Positions 8,269 through 17,677 of a DNA stretch of 64,000 nucleotides are shown here, one piece after another. Location of the stretch: NCBI RefSeq assembly GCF_020171345.1, contig NZ_JAIUZM010000001.1:1178001-1242000 (forward strand), in the 5' to 3' direction. Numbering within the stretch: position 1 is the first letter of the stretch; every line of letters starts with the position of its first letter. The translations under genes were made by a program, and so were the position numbers. This DNA is from Microbulbifer agarilyticus. GTDB lineage: Bacteria > Pseudomonadota > Gammaproteobacteria > Pseudomonadales > Cellvibrionaceae. The notes beneath the pieces were generated by a model, which had not been told where the DNA came from, searched no databases, and saw nothing but the letters and a program-made list of their open reading frames with translations.

Positions 8269-9285
8269 TTAGCGCGGCTGAATCGCAGAAATATGTCGCG
8301 CCACCGCCAACCAGGCCCCGGTAAGCCCGAGCAGCGCGGCGCCGCCGGCCAGCCCAATCAGATAGGTAAACCCGGGGCCATCGAGGCGGAAACCACTGCC
8401 GTAGAGGTTTGCCAGCCCGCTAATCGGCCCCGCCAGCAGCCATACACCACCGCTTACCAGCAACCAGGCAATCAGACCGCCGACCAGGCCATACACCAGG
8501 CCCGTGTACAGGAACGGACGGCGCACAAATGCATCCGTGGCGCCCACCAGCTTCACCACCAGGATTTCATCCCGACGACTTTCGATATGCAGGCGAATGC
8601 TGTTTACCACCACCAGCAACACCCCCAGCGCCAGCAACAGTGCCAACCCCATGCTCATGCGCTGCCCCAGCTCGGTGAGCTGCGCCAGGCGCTGCACCCA
8701 GGCCATATCCAGCACCACGGAATCTGTCATCGCGCTGTCGCGCAAGCGGGTGGCCAGCGTCTCAAGTGAGGCTGTATCGGAGCCGCGCGGGCGCACCAGC
8801 AGTACCGCTGGCAACGGATTGCTGTCCATACCAAGCAGCGCATCCCCAAGGCCGGAGGACTGTTGGAATTCTGCCAGCGCCTGCTCCGGCGAGATATACG
8901 TCACCCCCGCTACCAGCGGGTCCCCGCGCAAGTCATCGGCGAACGACTGCACCGCGTTCTCGCGGGCGCGCTTGTGCAGGAATACGGAAATCTGTGGCTG
9001 CCCATCCCAGCCAGCCACGGCCTTCTGGAAGTTAGTAAGTCCCAACTGCAGTGCCGCGGGCAAGGCCAGGGCAATGGCAATCACCAGCGCGGTCATGCCG
9101 CTGGACATGGGTGAGGCAAAGAAACGCGCCCAGGATTCGCGCCACATTTCCCGGTGGTGGTTGGTCCAGCTGCTGAAGCGGTCGCCAACGCCGGTGCGCG
9201 CGGTCACCGCACCCGCGGCGCGGCTGCGTTCGGGTGGGTTGGCGGCGGGCTTAGTACGCTGGTTCACGGCTTGGGTATCCGTCAT
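8269..9285 (-). CDS. ftsX: Cell-division protein FtsX, permease-like subunit
   Basis: A 338-residue integral membrane protein of the FtsEX complex, which couples ATP hydrolysis to activation of septal peptidoglycan hydrolases. After a basic cytoplasmic N-terminus (1–55) comes TM1 (about 57–80), a large periplasmic loop (about 85–205) and three further helices (about 214–235, 262–288, 308–332). The Q-I-S-V-F-L segment at the start of the loop and the R-R-D-E-I-x-V-x-K-L-V-G-A motif after TM2 are FtsX signatures. Its start overlaps the end of ftsE by 35 bases, implying translational coupling. Confidence 0.95.
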   Translation of the reverse strand: MTDTQAVNQRTKPAANPPERSRAAGAVTARTGVGDRFSSWTNHHREMWRESWARFFASPMSSGMTALVIAIALALPAALQLGLTNFQKAVAGWDGQPQISVFLHKRARENAVQSFADDLRGDPLVAGVTYISPEQALAEFQQSSGLGDALLGMDSNPLPAVLLVRPRGSDTASLETLATRLRDSAMTDSVVLDMAWVQRLAQLTELGQRMSMGLALLLALGVLLVVVNSIRLHIESRRDEILVVKLVGATDAFVRRPFLYTGLVYGLVGGLIAWLLVSGGVWLLAGPISGLANLYGSGFRLDGPGFTYLIGLAGGAALLGLTGAWLAVARHISAIQPR

Positions 9286-9934
9286 AGATCAACTGGCCTT
9301 GCTGCAACGTCAGCACTCGCTGGCGCATGCGCGCAATCAATTCGAGGTCGTGGCTGGCAATTAGCACGGTAGTGCCCACCGCATTGAACTGCCGGAACAG
9401 TCCCATGATTTCCTCGGACAGTTTCGGGTCCAGGTTACCGGTGGGCTCATCCGCCACCAGCAGAGCGGGCTTGTTCACCACCGCGCGGGCAATACCCACG
9501 CGCTGTTGTTCACCGCCGGAGAGCACGATGGGATTCTGTTTCTCTTTGTGCAGCAGGCCGACCTTGTCCAGCGCGGCGCGCGCGCGGCGGCCCACTTCGC
9601 GGCGGCTGCAGCCGGAGACCGACAGCGGCAGGGCGACATTGTCGAACACGCTGCGATCGAACAGCAACTGGTGGTTCTGGAACACAATGCCGAGGTTGCG
9701 GCGGTAGTAGGGAATCTGGCTATTGCGTAGGCGGTTGAGGTTCTGGCCGCCGACGATGATGCTGCCGCGGGTGGGGCGCTCGATGGCGGTGAGGAGTTTG
9801 AGCAGGGTGCTTTTGCCGGCGCCGGAGTGGCCGGTCAGGAACACCATCTCGGCGCGATCAATTTCCAGACTGACACGCCCCAGCGCATCCTGGCCGGACT
9901 CGTAGCGTTTGTTGACGTTATCAAACTGGATCAT
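9251..9934 (-). CDS. ftsE: Cell-division ATP-binding protein FtsE
   Basis: A 227-residue ABC ATPase, partner of FtsX. It has Walker A G-H-S-G-A-G-K-S-T (about 36), signature L-S-G-G-E-Q-Q-R-V (about 138) and Walker B L-L-V-A-D-E-P-T-G-N-L-D (about 158). The D-N-V-N-K-R-Y opening is typical. ATG at 9934 gives the usual FtsE length; an in-frame extension to 10045 would run into palindromic repeat copy 3 and is not credible. Confidence 0.96.
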   Translation of the reverse strand: MIQFDNVNKRYESGQDALGRVSLEIDRAEMVFLTGHSGAGKSTLLKLLTAIERPTRGSIIVGGQNLNRLRNSQIPYYRRNLGIVFQNHQLLFDRSVFDNVALPLSVSGCSRREVGRRARAALDKVGLLHKEKQNPIVLSGGEQQRVGIARAVVNKPALLVADEPTGNLDPKLSEEIMGLFRQFNAVGTTVLIASHDLELIARMRQRVLTLQQGQLIYDGYPSREPAY

Positions 9935-9995
9935 GAGCGCGTTTTTGTTGTTCTTTGTCTTTTGCGGATCCGAAAGCAGCTTCAGACACCGAGGC

Positions 9996-10110
9996 GGTGC
10001 CGCCAGCCGGTAAGGCTTTGCGAGACACGCCGTAAACCCATCCATGGGGGCTCGGCTGCGGCCGTCCTGGCCGCAGACGGTCTCGCAAAGCCTTACCAGC
10101 TAGCGACACC
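9996..10110. repeat. Dispersed palindromic element, copy 3 (subtype B)
   Basis: Outer arms 9996–10025 and 10081–10110 match at 27 of 30 positions, the differences being C/T. The core runs CACGCCGTAAACCCATCC, then ATGGGGG, then a perfect inner hairpin CTGCGGCC–GTCCT–GGCCGCAG. It sits between ftsY and ftsE, inside what is normally an operon. Confidence 0.87.
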
Positions 10111-10158
10111 TTCGCATAAAGTTCAGACGCTCTAAGCGGCCTGTGAAAGCTTGTTGCG

Positions 10159-11478
10159 CTAGCCCTGGCCGCGATTAAACAGCGCCGCCACAAAGTCTTT
10201 CGCCACAAATGGCTGCAGGTCTTCTGCCTGCTCCCCCACGCCGATAAAGCGTACCGGAATCCCCAGCTTCTGTGCTAGCGCGAAAATCACCCCGCCCTTG
10301 GCAGTGCCATCAAGCTTGGTGAGCACCAGGCCGCTAACCCCCGCGGCATCCCTGAAGGTCTCCGCCTGCGACAGCGCGTTCTGGCCGGTGCCGGCATCCA
10401 GTACCAGCAGCACCTCGTGCGGCGCGGCGCCGTCGAGCTTGCCCATTACACGGCGCACCTTGGACAGCTCTTCCATCAGGTTCGACTTGTTGTGCAGGCG
10501 CCCGGCGGTATCGGCAATCACCACATCGACGTTGCGGGATTGCGCAGACTGTATCGCATCAAAGATCACAGAGGCACTATCCGCGCCAGTATGCTGGGCC
10601 ACAACCGGCACATTGTGACGCTGTCCCCAAACTTGCAGTTGTTCCACCGCGGCGGCACGGAAGGTATCGCCGGCGGCGAGCATCACCGACTTGCCTTCAT
10701 TCAGGTAACGGTGGGCCAGCTTGCCGATGGTAGTGGTCTTGCCGACGCCATTCACACCAACCACCAGAATCACAAACGGCTTTTTACTCTCGTCGATCAC
10801 CAGCGGCGCTTCGACCTTGCCCAGCAACCCGGCCAGCTCCTCCTGCAGCGCCTTGTACAGCGCTGCGCCATCAGACAGTTCGCGGCGGGAAACCCGCTCG
10901 GTGAGGCGGTCGATAATCTCGGTGGTGGCATCCACGCCCACGTCCGCCATGAGCAGCTGGGTCTCCAACTCCTCCATCAGGTCTTCGTCGATTTCCTTGG
11001 CACCCAGGAACAGGTTGCCCATACCCTCGGCAAACTGGCTGCTGGTGCGCGACAGGCCGCGGCGGATACGCGCAAAGAAACCCTCTTTCTTGGGCTTTTC
11101 CTGCACCGGCTCCGGTACCGGCGCTGGCTCGTCCTGCGCCACTTCCATGGCCGGGTCGAATCCGGATTCCGGGGCTTCTTCGGTGGAAAGATGCTCGTCT
11201 TCCGCTGCCAGTGCCGGAGTAGAGGCAGGCTCTGGCGTGCCCTGTGCCACCTCGGCGGCCGGATCGAAACCCGCTTCCGGGGCTTCTTCCGTCGATAGTT
11301 GCTCTTCTTCGGACGAAGGAGCCGGCGCCTGCAAATTCTCCGGGATTACAAATTCAGCCTCGCCGGCCGCTTCTTCGGCCACCTCCTCAGCAAGAGGGTG
11401 CTGGGACTCCGCGGGGGCTGCCGTATCCTCGGCGGCCTGGTCCTCGGACTTCTTTTTGCGCAGAAAATCAAAAATCAT
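10159..11478 (-). CDS. ftsY: Signal recognition particle receptor FtsY
   Basis: A 439-residue SRP GTPase. The first 130 residues form an acidic A domain with a direct duplication (L-S-T-E-E-A-P-E, G-F-D-P-A, E-V-A-Q at 58–79 and again at 94–115). The NG domain follows: G1 G-V-N-G-V-G-K-T-T-T (about 250), D-T-A-G-R (about 330), T-K-L-D-G-T-A-K-G-G (about 390). The N-terminus M-I-F-D-F-L-R-K-K-K resembles the membrane-targeting amphipathic start of other FtsY proteins. It receives ribosome–SRP complexes at the inner membrane. It heads ftsY-ftsE-ftsX and is divergent from rsmD, as in E. coli. Confidence 0.96.
   Translation of the reverse strand: MIFDFLRKKKSEDQAAEDTAAPAESQHPLAEEVAEEAAGEAEFVIPENLQAPAPSSEEEQLSTEEAPEAGFDPAAEVAQGTPEPASTPALAAEDEHLSTEEAPESGFDPAMEVAQDEPAPVPEPVQEKPKKEGFFARIRRGLSRTSSQFAEGMGNLFLGAKEIDEDLMEELETQLLMADVGVDATTEIIDRLTERVSRRELSDGAALYKALQEELAGLLGKVEAPLVIDESKKPFVILVVGVNGVGKTTTIGKLAHRYLNEGKSVMLAAGDTFRAAAVEQLQVWGQRHNVPVVAQHTGADSASVIFDAIQSAQSRNVDVVIADTAGRLHNKSNLMEELSKVRRVMGKLDGAAPHEVLLVLDAGTGQNALSQAETFRDAAGVSGLVLTKLDGTAKGGVIFALAQKLGIPVRFIGVGEQAEDLQPFVAKDFVAALFNRGQG
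11134..11307 (-). repeat. Direct duplication within the ftsY acidic domain
   Basis: Two copies of a 22-codon unit (11242–11307 and 11134–11199), offset by 108 bases, differ at only a few residues (E-A-G versus E-S-G, P-A-A versus P-A-M). Confidence 0.75.
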
Positions 11479-11626
11479 CGGGTGCGAATTCTTCGAAGGA
11501 GATAGATGAGGGTCACTGCCACTGGCAGCCGGTCTCGGAAAGGCGCTAATCTTAGCACCGCTGACTGTTTAGCACACAGTACGGCCCTGTCTAATTTACT
11601 GCTGTAGCAACTTCTCCGGACAACCG

Positions 11627-12223
11627 ATGCCCAGAAACCGCCGCCCCCGGCCGAGTAAACCGTCTTCCGCCACACAAGCGCCAAGCCAGCTGCGCATCAT
11701 CGGCGGCCGTTGGCGCGGGCGCAAAGTCGCTTTTGCGCCGATTGAAGGACTGCGCCCAACCGGGGATCGCCTGCGCGAGACCCTGTTCAACTGGCTGCAG
11801 TTTCATCTGCCCGATGCGCGCTGCCTGGATCTGTTTGCCGGTTCCGGTGCACTGGGCCTCGAAGCCCTGAGCCGCGGGGCCGCGCATGTGGACTTTGTGG
11901 AACTCGACGGCGGCGCCGCGCGCACTCTGCGCGAACAGTTGAAACTGTTACAGGCGGCAGGTGGCGAGGTGCACAACTGCACCGCAGAGGTATTCACCAG
12001 CCAGAGCGGCCCGGCCTACGACGTGGTGTTTGTCGACCCGCCCTTCGCCAGGAACCTGTGGGCAGACACCCTGAATGCACTCGCGCAAAGCCAACGGCTG
12101 AGCACTGGCACCCTGGTGTATGTGGAGTCCCCACGGGACAACGTGATTGCCGCGCCTGAGGGCTGGCAACTGGAGAAAGAAAAGCACGCCGGACAGGTAT
12201 GCATGCGCTTGTATAGGGTGTGA
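11627..12223 (+). CDS. rsmD: 16S rRNA (guanine(966)-N2)-methyltransferase
   Basis: A 198-residue SAM methyltransferase. It opens with a basic, Ser/Pro-rich tail, then R-I-I-G-G-R-W-R-G-R-K and R-P-T-G-D-R-L-R-E-T-L-F-N-W (about 45), the SAM site L-D-L-F-A-G-S-G-A-L-G (about 67) and the catalytic V-D-P-P-F (about 134). These are RsmD signatures. It is divergent from ftsY and followed by coaD, a common arrangement. The product methylates G966 of 16S rRNA in the 30S head. Confidence 0.95.
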   Translation: MPRNRRPRPSKPSSATQAPSQLRIIGGRWRGRKVAFAPIEGLRPTGDRLRETLFNWLQFHLPDARCLDLFAGSGALGLEALSRGAAHVDFVELDGGAARTLREQLKLLQAAGGEVHNCTAEVFTSQSGPAYDVVFVDPPFARNLWADTLNALAQSQRLSTGTLVYVESPRDNVIAAPEGWQLEKEKHAGQVCMRLYRV

Positions 12224-12297
12224 GCGCTGGGCGTAGATTCGAGGCGTGAATTCCCACTATTCATCCCGTTAGTGGCGATTTTGCCGCGACATTTTGA

Positions 12298-12837
<540 letters not shown>

Positions 12838-12911
12838 AGCGGTATCCGCCAACGCAAGCTGGCCTACCAGTCTGATACACTCGGGCGATCCACACTCTTT
12901 CGGGTCGCCCA

Positions 12912-14720
12912 GTGAATCGTTTTTTCTCTCGCGCTAACGTCCTTTCCAAGCCCCGGCTGCTGGCTACCAGCGCCGCGCTGTCTTTGCATCTCCTTGCAGT
13001 ACCGGCGAGCGCCCAACAAACGGCGCAACCGCAAGCACTGGCGGACGTAAAACAGGAAGTACAGCCAGAAATTGCCACCGGGCGCACCGAAATCAAGTCC
13101 GCCATCGCCAGCGAGTTTATGGCGGTCACTGCCAACCCCCACGCCTCCGCGGCAGCGGAGCAGATCCTGGCGAAAGGCGGCACCGCAGTAGATGCCGCCA
13201 TCACCGCACAGCTGGTGCTCGGGTTGGTGGAGCCCCAGTCGTCCGGCATTGGCGGCGGCGCCTTTATGCTGAGCTACCGCGCCGACGACCAAAAGCTCAA
13301 CGGCTATGACGGCCGTGAAACCGCGCCGCAGGCCGTGGATGAAAACTATTTCATGCACGACGGCAAACCCATGAGCTTTATCAAGGCGGTGATCGGTGGC
13401 TATTCCGTGGGCGTCCCCGGTGTCATGCGCATGATGGAGCTGGCCCACAAGCGCGACGGCAAACTGCCCTGGGCCGAGTTGTTCCAGCCGGCGATTGCAC
13501 TGGCGGAAAATGGTTTCGCGATTTCCCCGCGCCTGTACAAGCTGGCGGACCGGCTGCCAATGGTGGCCGCGCGCCCGGCCATCACTGCCTACCTGTTTGG
13601 TGACGACGGCAAACCACTGCCGGTCGGGCATATCCTGCAAAATCCGGAGTATGCGGCAACCCTGAAACTGCTCGCCAATAAAGGCACCAAGCCGTTTTAT
13701 GAGGGCGAAATTGCCCGAGCCATTGTGGACGCCGTGCGCAACGACCCGGAAAACCCCGGCGTGATGACCATGGCAGATATGGCCAGCTACTCCGCCAAGA
13801 TCCGCAAACCGGTGTGCGCGGATTATTTCGAATTCGATGTGTGCGGTGCCGCGGCACCCTCATCCGGGGGCACCACCGTGGGCGCCATCCTCGGCATGCT
13901 ACAACACACACCGGTGCAGAAATTTGAGGTAGGCAGTGCCGAGCTTACCCATCTGTTTATCGAAGCCTCAGAGCTGGCTTTTGCGGACCGCAACACCTAC
14001 GCCGCCGATAGCGACTTTGTCGCAGTGCCCACCGCAGCACTGGTCGCCCCCGAATACCTGGCCGCGCGCGCGAAACTGATCGACCTGGAAAAAGCACAGC
14101 CGGCAAAAGCGGGCGACCCCAAAGCCTTTGCGGGCAAACGTGTAGAAGCCAAGTCTCCCGAACTGCCCAACACCAGCCATCTCTCCATCGTCGATCAGTA
14201 CGGCAATGCGGTGAGTATGACCACCAGTATCGAGACCGGGTTTGGCTCGCGACTGCTGGTGAAAGGATTTTTGCTGAACAACCAGCTCACCGACTTTTCC
14301 TTCGTGCCGCACAACGCCAACAAGGAACTGGTGGCCAACCGCATCCAGGCTGGCAAGCGCCCGCGCTCGTCCATGTCGCCGACCATGGTGTTTAACGAAG
14401 ACGATAGTCTGCGCCTGATTATTGGCTCACCCGGTGGCTCGCGGATTATCGATTACACTGCCCGCTCCATCCTTTACCACCTGACAAAGGGCATGCCCAT
14501 TGCCGAGGCGATCGCCGCCGGTAACATCGGCGCTATCGGTTATCGGGTGGAAGTGGAGCCCGATACGCTCAGCGATGACGAACTGAAAAAGCTCGAGGCA
14601 AAAGGGCACAAGGTGGTGCGCCGGGACTTGAATAGCGGCATCCATGGTATTGCCGTCAAGCAAGGCAAGCTCCATGGCGGCGCCGACACCCGCCGCGAAG
14701 GCAGTGCGGTCGGGCGCTAA
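12912..14720 (+). CDS. ggt: Gamma-glutamyltransferase precursor
   Basis: A 602-residue periplasmic N-terminal-nucleophile hydrolase that cleaves glutathione and other gamma-glutamyl compounds. A GTG start leads into a signal peptide (about 1–35, ending A-S-A). The large-subunit region has [24 protein letters not shown] and D-G-R-E-T-A-P. Autoprocessing should occur before the Thr of N-T-S-H-L-S-I-V-D (about 418), generating a small subunit with L-L-N-N-Q and the oxyanion element S-P-G-G-S-R-I. The C-terminus has [11 protein letters not shown]. It probably supplies cysteine and glutamate from extracellular glutathione. Confidence 0.95.
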   Translation: MNRFFSRANVLSKPRLLATSAALSLHLLAVPASAQQTAQPQALADVKQEVQPEIATGRTEIKSAIASEFMAVTANPHASAAAEQILAKGGTAVDAAITAQLVLGLVEPQSSGIGGGAFMLSYRADDQKLNGYDGRETAPQAVDENYFMHDGKPMSFIKAVIGGYSVGVPGVMRMMELAHKRDGKLPWAELFQPAIALAENGFAISPRLYKLADRLPMVAARPAITAYLFGDDGKPLPVGHILQNPEYAATLKLLANKGTKPFYEGEIARAIVDAVRNDPENPGVMTMADMASYSAKIRKPVCADYFEFDVCGAAAPSSGGTTVGAILGMLQHTPVQKFEVGSAELTHLFIEASELAFADRNTYAADSDFVAVPTAALVAPEYLAARAKLIDLEKAQPAKAGDPKAFAGKRVEAKSPELPNTSHLSIVDQYGNAVSMTTSIETGFGSRLLVKGFLLNNQLTDFSFVPHNANKELVANRIQAGKRPRSSMSPTMVFNEDDSLRLIIGSPGGSRIIDYTARSILYHLTKGMPIAEAIAAGNIGAIGYRVEVEPDTLSDDELKKLEAKGHKVVRRDLNSGIHGIAVKQGKLHGGADTRREGSAVGR

Positions 14721-14748
14721 TCACCGGCAATCTCACAGGGAAGTAACG

Positions 14749-15075
14749 ATGACAAATCCGTGGTTCTTTTTGGTAATTGCCGGCCTGCTGGAAGTGGGCT
14801 GGGCCATCGGCCTCAAGTATACCGAGGGCTTCAGCAAGCTCATGCCCAGTGTGCTCACCGCTATCGCGATGATCGCGAGCTTTTATTTTCTGTCGCAGGC
14901 ATTAAAAACGATTCCCGTGGGTACCGGCTACGCCGTGTGGACCGGCATCGGCGCAGTGGGCACCGCTATCCTTGGCATCATTCTATTTGCCGAATCCACC
15001 GCCCTGCCGCGCCTGTTGTGTATCGGCCTGATCGTCGCGGGCATTGCCGGACTCAAACTGTTTTCACCCGGCTGA
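14749..15075 (+). CDS. gdx: SMR family guanidinium exporter Gdx (SugE-type)
   Basis: A 108-residue four-helix protein of the small multidrug resistance family. The conserved membrane glutamate lies in L-L-E-V-G-W-A (about 13), followed by G-L-K-Y-T-E-G-F. The third helix has [12 protein letters not shown]. The G-W-A-x-G-L-K-Y and T-E-G-F pattern is that of the Gdx/SugE subtype, which exchanges guanidinium for protons, rather than EmrE. ATG at 14749 has AGGGA upstream and follows ggt by 28 bases, so the two may be co-transcribed. No guanidine riboswitch fits in that space. Its stop lies one base from the convergent dsbB stop. Confidence 0.9.
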   Translation: MTNPWFFLVIAGLLEVGWAIGLKYTEGFSKLMPSVLTAIAMIASFYFLSQALKTIPVGTGYAVWTGIGAVGTAILGIILFAESTALPRLLCIGLIVAGIAGLKLFSPG

Positions 15076-15076
15076 C

Positions 15077-15649
15077 TTAGTTACCCGGGATCCACAGGTA
15101 ATCCGTCGGGTCATCGGGGCAGGGGCCCAGGCCACACTCCAGCAGGGTGGCGACGAACATAACCAGCAAGATCACCAGAAAGCTGTACACCCCGAGGTTA
15201 CCCAACCAGCCGGGGCTGCGCGGAATATCCGCCGCGTCCTTCTGTTTCATCCCATCCAGCATTAACAAAACACCGAGATACAGGGCCAGCAAAAAGAACG
15301 CGATCAGCGCCCAGGTATAAAAATGCAGCCCCAAAAACGGCATGCCGTAACCCGGGTCGCCGGGGGCGATATGCAACAGCACCTGCCGCGCGGAAGACAC
15401 CATGCCGGCAAGGGCAGAGAGTATCGCAATGCCGTAATGCGCCGGGCGACTGCCAAAGCACACATTCAGCATCAGACCGATTCCGACCATAGCAAACGCC
15501 ACCCGCTGCAGCAGACACAGGGGGCAGGGCAGGTCGTGATAGACGATTTGCCAGACAAAGGCGAACCAGAGAGTCCCACCGACCCCTACCAACGCGAGGG
15601 CATTCAGACAGTCGGTCCAACGGCGCAGGCCGAAAAGATAGTGAATCAC
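15077..15649 (-). CDS. dsbB: DsbB-like disulfide bond formation protein B
   Basis: A 190-residue inner-membrane protein with five predicted helices. The quinone-proximal C-P-L-C motif (C42, C45) followed by L-L-Q-R is typical of DsbB. The second periplasmic loop, which in E. coli DsbB carries the DsbA-reactive pair, has no cysteine here (H-I-A-P-G-D-P-G-Y-G, residues 93–102). Two cysteines, C172 and C177, lie after the last helix in E-C-G-L-G-P-C-P. It is preceded by a DUF5993 microprotein gene, a combination I know from other proteobacterial DsbB-like clusters. Role: reoxidation of a periplasmic thiol oxidase, partner unknown. Confidence 0.8.
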   Translation of the reverse strand: MIHYLFGLRRWTDCLNALALVGVGGTLWFAFVWQIVYHDLPCPLCLLQRVAFAMVGIGLMLNVCFGSRPAHYGIAILSALAGMVSSARQVLLHIAPGDPGYGMPFLGLHFYTWALIAFFLLALYLGVLLMLDGMKQKDAADIPRSPGWLGNLGVYSFLVILLVMFVATLLECGLGPCPDDPTDYLWIPGN

Positions 15650-15707
15650 AGCGCAGCTCTCCTGGGCGTGCTGGGCGTGCTTCGCCCCGCAGCGGGCAAA
15701 ACGTGGC

Positions 15708-15866
15708 TCAAAGGGAAATCTTCAGGGGGGTGGTCATATGGTAGAAACACCAGGCGACATAGATGGCAGCGGTAATCGCCCACCACCCCATCGCGCTAGC
15801 CCGGTGCCCACGCCAGGTGAACCAGGCGGAGATCAGCGCCGTGAGAAAAGGCAACACAATGATCAT
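15708..15866 (-). CDS. DUF5993 family small membrane protein
   Basis: A 52-residue protein from ATG at 15866, with two predicted membrane helices (about 1–15 and 27–43) joined by a short basic loop (W-R-G-H-R-A-S). Length, the W-F-T-W-R-G-H segment and position directly upstream of a dsbB-like gene match the DUF5993 family. Function is unknown; co-occurrence suggests it assists the DsbB-like enzyme. The longer in-frame extension to 16073 would overlap mutM and is not credible. Confidence 0.65.
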   Translation of the reverse strand: MIIVLPFLTALISAWFTWRGHRASAMGWWAITAAIYVAWCFYHMTTPLKISL

Positions 15867-15927
15867 GGATTCAAACTCGATTGGAACATCGGGCTCAAAT
15901 TTAGGGTGAGCGCAAACGAATTCCCAA

Positions 15928-16743
15928 TCAGCGCTGACAGCGGGGACAGAAGAAGGTGTTGCGCTGGCCGATAATCTGCTCGCGAATGGTGCCGAGGCAT
16001 CGCCGACAGGGCTCGCCGGTGCGACCGTAAACATTGAGCTGCTGGGCAAAATAGCCCGGCTTGCCGTCACCACCGACGAAGTCTCTGAGGGTGGTGCCGC
16101 CCTGCTGAATGGCGAAGGCCAGCACCTCCTTGATCGCTTCCACTAAACGCTCGTAGCGGGCGCGGGAGATCTTGCCGGCAGGGGTTTGCGGGCGGATACC
16201 GGCCATGAACAGGGCTTCGGAGGCGTAGATATTGCCCACGCCGACGACAATGCGGCCGTCCATGATGAATGTCTTTACCGGGGCCTTGCGGCCGCGGGAG
16301 GCGTTAAACAGGTAGTCCGCGTGGAAGTCGTCGCTAAGGGGCTCAGGCCCCAGGTGGGCAATCAGCTCGTGATCGGCGATGTCTTCGGTGGTCCACAGCA
16401 GAGCGCCGAAACGGCGCGGGTCGTGGAAGCGCAGCCGCTGGCCACTGTCGAGCAGCCAGTCGATATGATCGTGCTTTTGCGGCGGCTCACTGCCTCCAAC
16501 AATACGCAGGCTGCCGGACATACCCAAATGCCAGATGGCGAGTCCCTTGTCAGTCTCCACCAGCAGGTACTTTGCGCGGCGATCCAGTCGCTGAATACGG
16601 GCACCGCGGATCTTCTCGGCAAAGTCGGCATCCACCGGCCAGCGCAGGCTGTGCTGGCGAATTTCGCACTGCTTTACCTTGCGACCCTCAAGGTGGGGCG
16701 CCAAACCGCGCTTGGTGGTTTCTACTTCTGGGAGTTCTGGCAT
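15928..16743 (-). CDS. mutM: Formamidopyrimidine-DNA glycosylase (Fpg/MutM)
   Basis: A 271-residue bifunctional glycosylase/AP lyase that removes 8-oxoguanine and formamidopyrimidines. The processed N-terminus P-E-L-P-E-V-E-T provides the catalytic Pro2 and Glu3. Further marks are K-Y-L-L-V (about 59), the H2TH region G-N-I-Y-A-S-E-A-L-F (about 170) and a C-terminal zinc finger C-R-R-C … C-P-R-C. ATG at 16743 is fixed by the need for Pro at position 2; the longer frame upstream enters palindromic repeat copy 4. Confidence 0.97.
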   Translation of the reverse strand: MPELPEVETTKRGLAPHLEGRKVKQCEIRQHSLRWPVDADFAEKIRGARIQRLDRRAKYLLVETDKGLAIWHLGMSGSLRIVGGSEPPQKHDHIDWLLDSGQRLRFHDPRRFGALLWTTEDIADHELIAHLGPEPLSDDFHADYLFNASRGRKAPVKTFIMDGRIVVGVGNIYASEALFMAGIRPQTPAGKISRARYERLVEAIKEVLAFAIQQGGTTLRDFVGGDGKPGYFAQQLNVYGRTGEPCRRCLGTIREQIIGQRNTFFCPRCQR

Positions 16744-16782
16744 CTTCGGGTTTCCGGGGCAACCGCTAGCTAGTTGGGTGGC

Positions 16783-16895
16783 AGCTCCGCTAGTGCTGGC
16801 CCTTCGCCAGACACGCCGTAAACCCATCCCTGGGGGCTCGGCTGCGGCCGTCCTGGCCGCAGACGGTCTGGCAAAGGGCCAGCACTAGCGGAGCT
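16783..16895. repeat. Dispersed palindromic element, copy 4 (subtype B)
   Basis: Outer arms 16783–16811 and 16867–16895 match at 28 of 29 positions. The core is identical to copy 3 over about 55 bases except for one base (CCATCCC for CCATCCA), including the CTGCGGCC–GTCCT–GGCCGCAG hairpin, yet the arms are unrelated to copy 3. It lies between rpmG and mutM. Confidence 0.88.
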
Positions 16896-16930
16896 TTCGC
16901 ATCAGAGTTTATTTGTTTCTTGCGGGCACA

Positions 16931-16956
16931 AAAAAGCCCGGAGAACCGGGCTTTTT
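16931..16956 (-). terminator. Rho-independent terminator after rpmG
   Basis: AAAAAGCCCGG, loop of four, CCGGGCTTTTT: a symmetric stem with T-runs on both strands, 22 bases past the rpmG stop. Confidence 0.88.
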
Positions 16957-16977
16957 CGCGAACAGTCAGGCAATCAA

Positions 16978-17133
16978 TTACTTGATTTTGCCTTCCTTGT
17001 ACATCACATGCTTGCGAGCAACGGGATCGTATTTTTTGATCTCCATTTTCTCAGGCATGGTGCGCTTGTTCTTGTCAGTGGTGTAGAAGTGGCCGGTGCC
17101 GGCGCTGGAATTCAGGCGAATCTTGTCACGCAT
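16978..17133 (-). CDS. rpmG: 50S ribosomal protein L33
   Basis: A 51-residue basic protein from ATG at 17133: [31 protein letters not shown]. This is the L33 pattern without the zinc-binding cysteines, as in E. coli. It follows rpmB by 32 bases in the usual rpmB-rpmG operon. Confidence 0.97.
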   Translation of the reverse strand: MRDKIRLNSSAGTGHFYTTDKNKRTMPEKMEIKKYDPVARKHVMYKEGKIK

Positions 17134-17165
17134 TGTTCTATCTCCAATCTGCTATTAAGCAGCTA

Positions 17166-17402
17166 TTAAACTTTCTCGCCGCGCTTGCGCAGCTCTGCCA
17201 GTACAGTATCGATACCTTTCTTATCGATAATGCGCATACCTTTAGTAGAAACACGCAGTTTAACGAAGCGCTTCTCTGCTTCCACCCAGAAACGGTGGGA
17301 CTGCAGGTTCGGCACGAAGCGACGCTTGGTGCGGTTTTTGGCGTGAGAAACGTTGTTTCCGGTTACCGGGCGCTTACCGGTTACCTGACATACCTTGGAC
17401 AT
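17166..17402 (-). CDS. rpmB: 50S ribosomal protein L28
   Basis: A 78-residue basic protein beginning [12 protein letters not shown], with [15 protein letters not shown] and the C-terminal G-I-D-T-V-L. Length and sequence match bacterial L28 without the N-terminal zinc pair. First gene of rpmB-rpmG; a 275-base gap separates it from radC upstream. Confidence 0.97.
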   Translation of the reverse strand: MSKVCQVTGKRPVTGNNVSHAKNRTKRRFVPNLQSHRFWVEAEKRFVKLRVSTKGMRIIDKKGIDTVLAELRKRGEKV

Positions 17403-17677
17403 CTGATTGGCCTCTTAAAAACTCTCGTGCCCTCAGCTCAAGGCGGGGCAAATGCAAAATTCGGTATCCAGCGGACCGCGGGATCTGTACAGAATCTGGC
17501 CCGGCCGCAAAGAGCGGCGTTTTATACCAGAACCCCCTAGGTGGGGCAAGTTTTAACCAACTTTTTTGCTGTCTGGGCGGCCACTTTGGGTCAATGGCGC
17601 GAATACCAGCTTCTCTGTCTTGGAGTGAGTATATCGGCCCGACCGCCACGGATATTCGATACGAAGCTCAGTAGGCC

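Noticed and set aside
14721-14748. Guanidine riboswitch before gdx
   Set aside because: Only 28 bases separate ggt from gdx, too short for any known class, and the sequence shows no matching stem.
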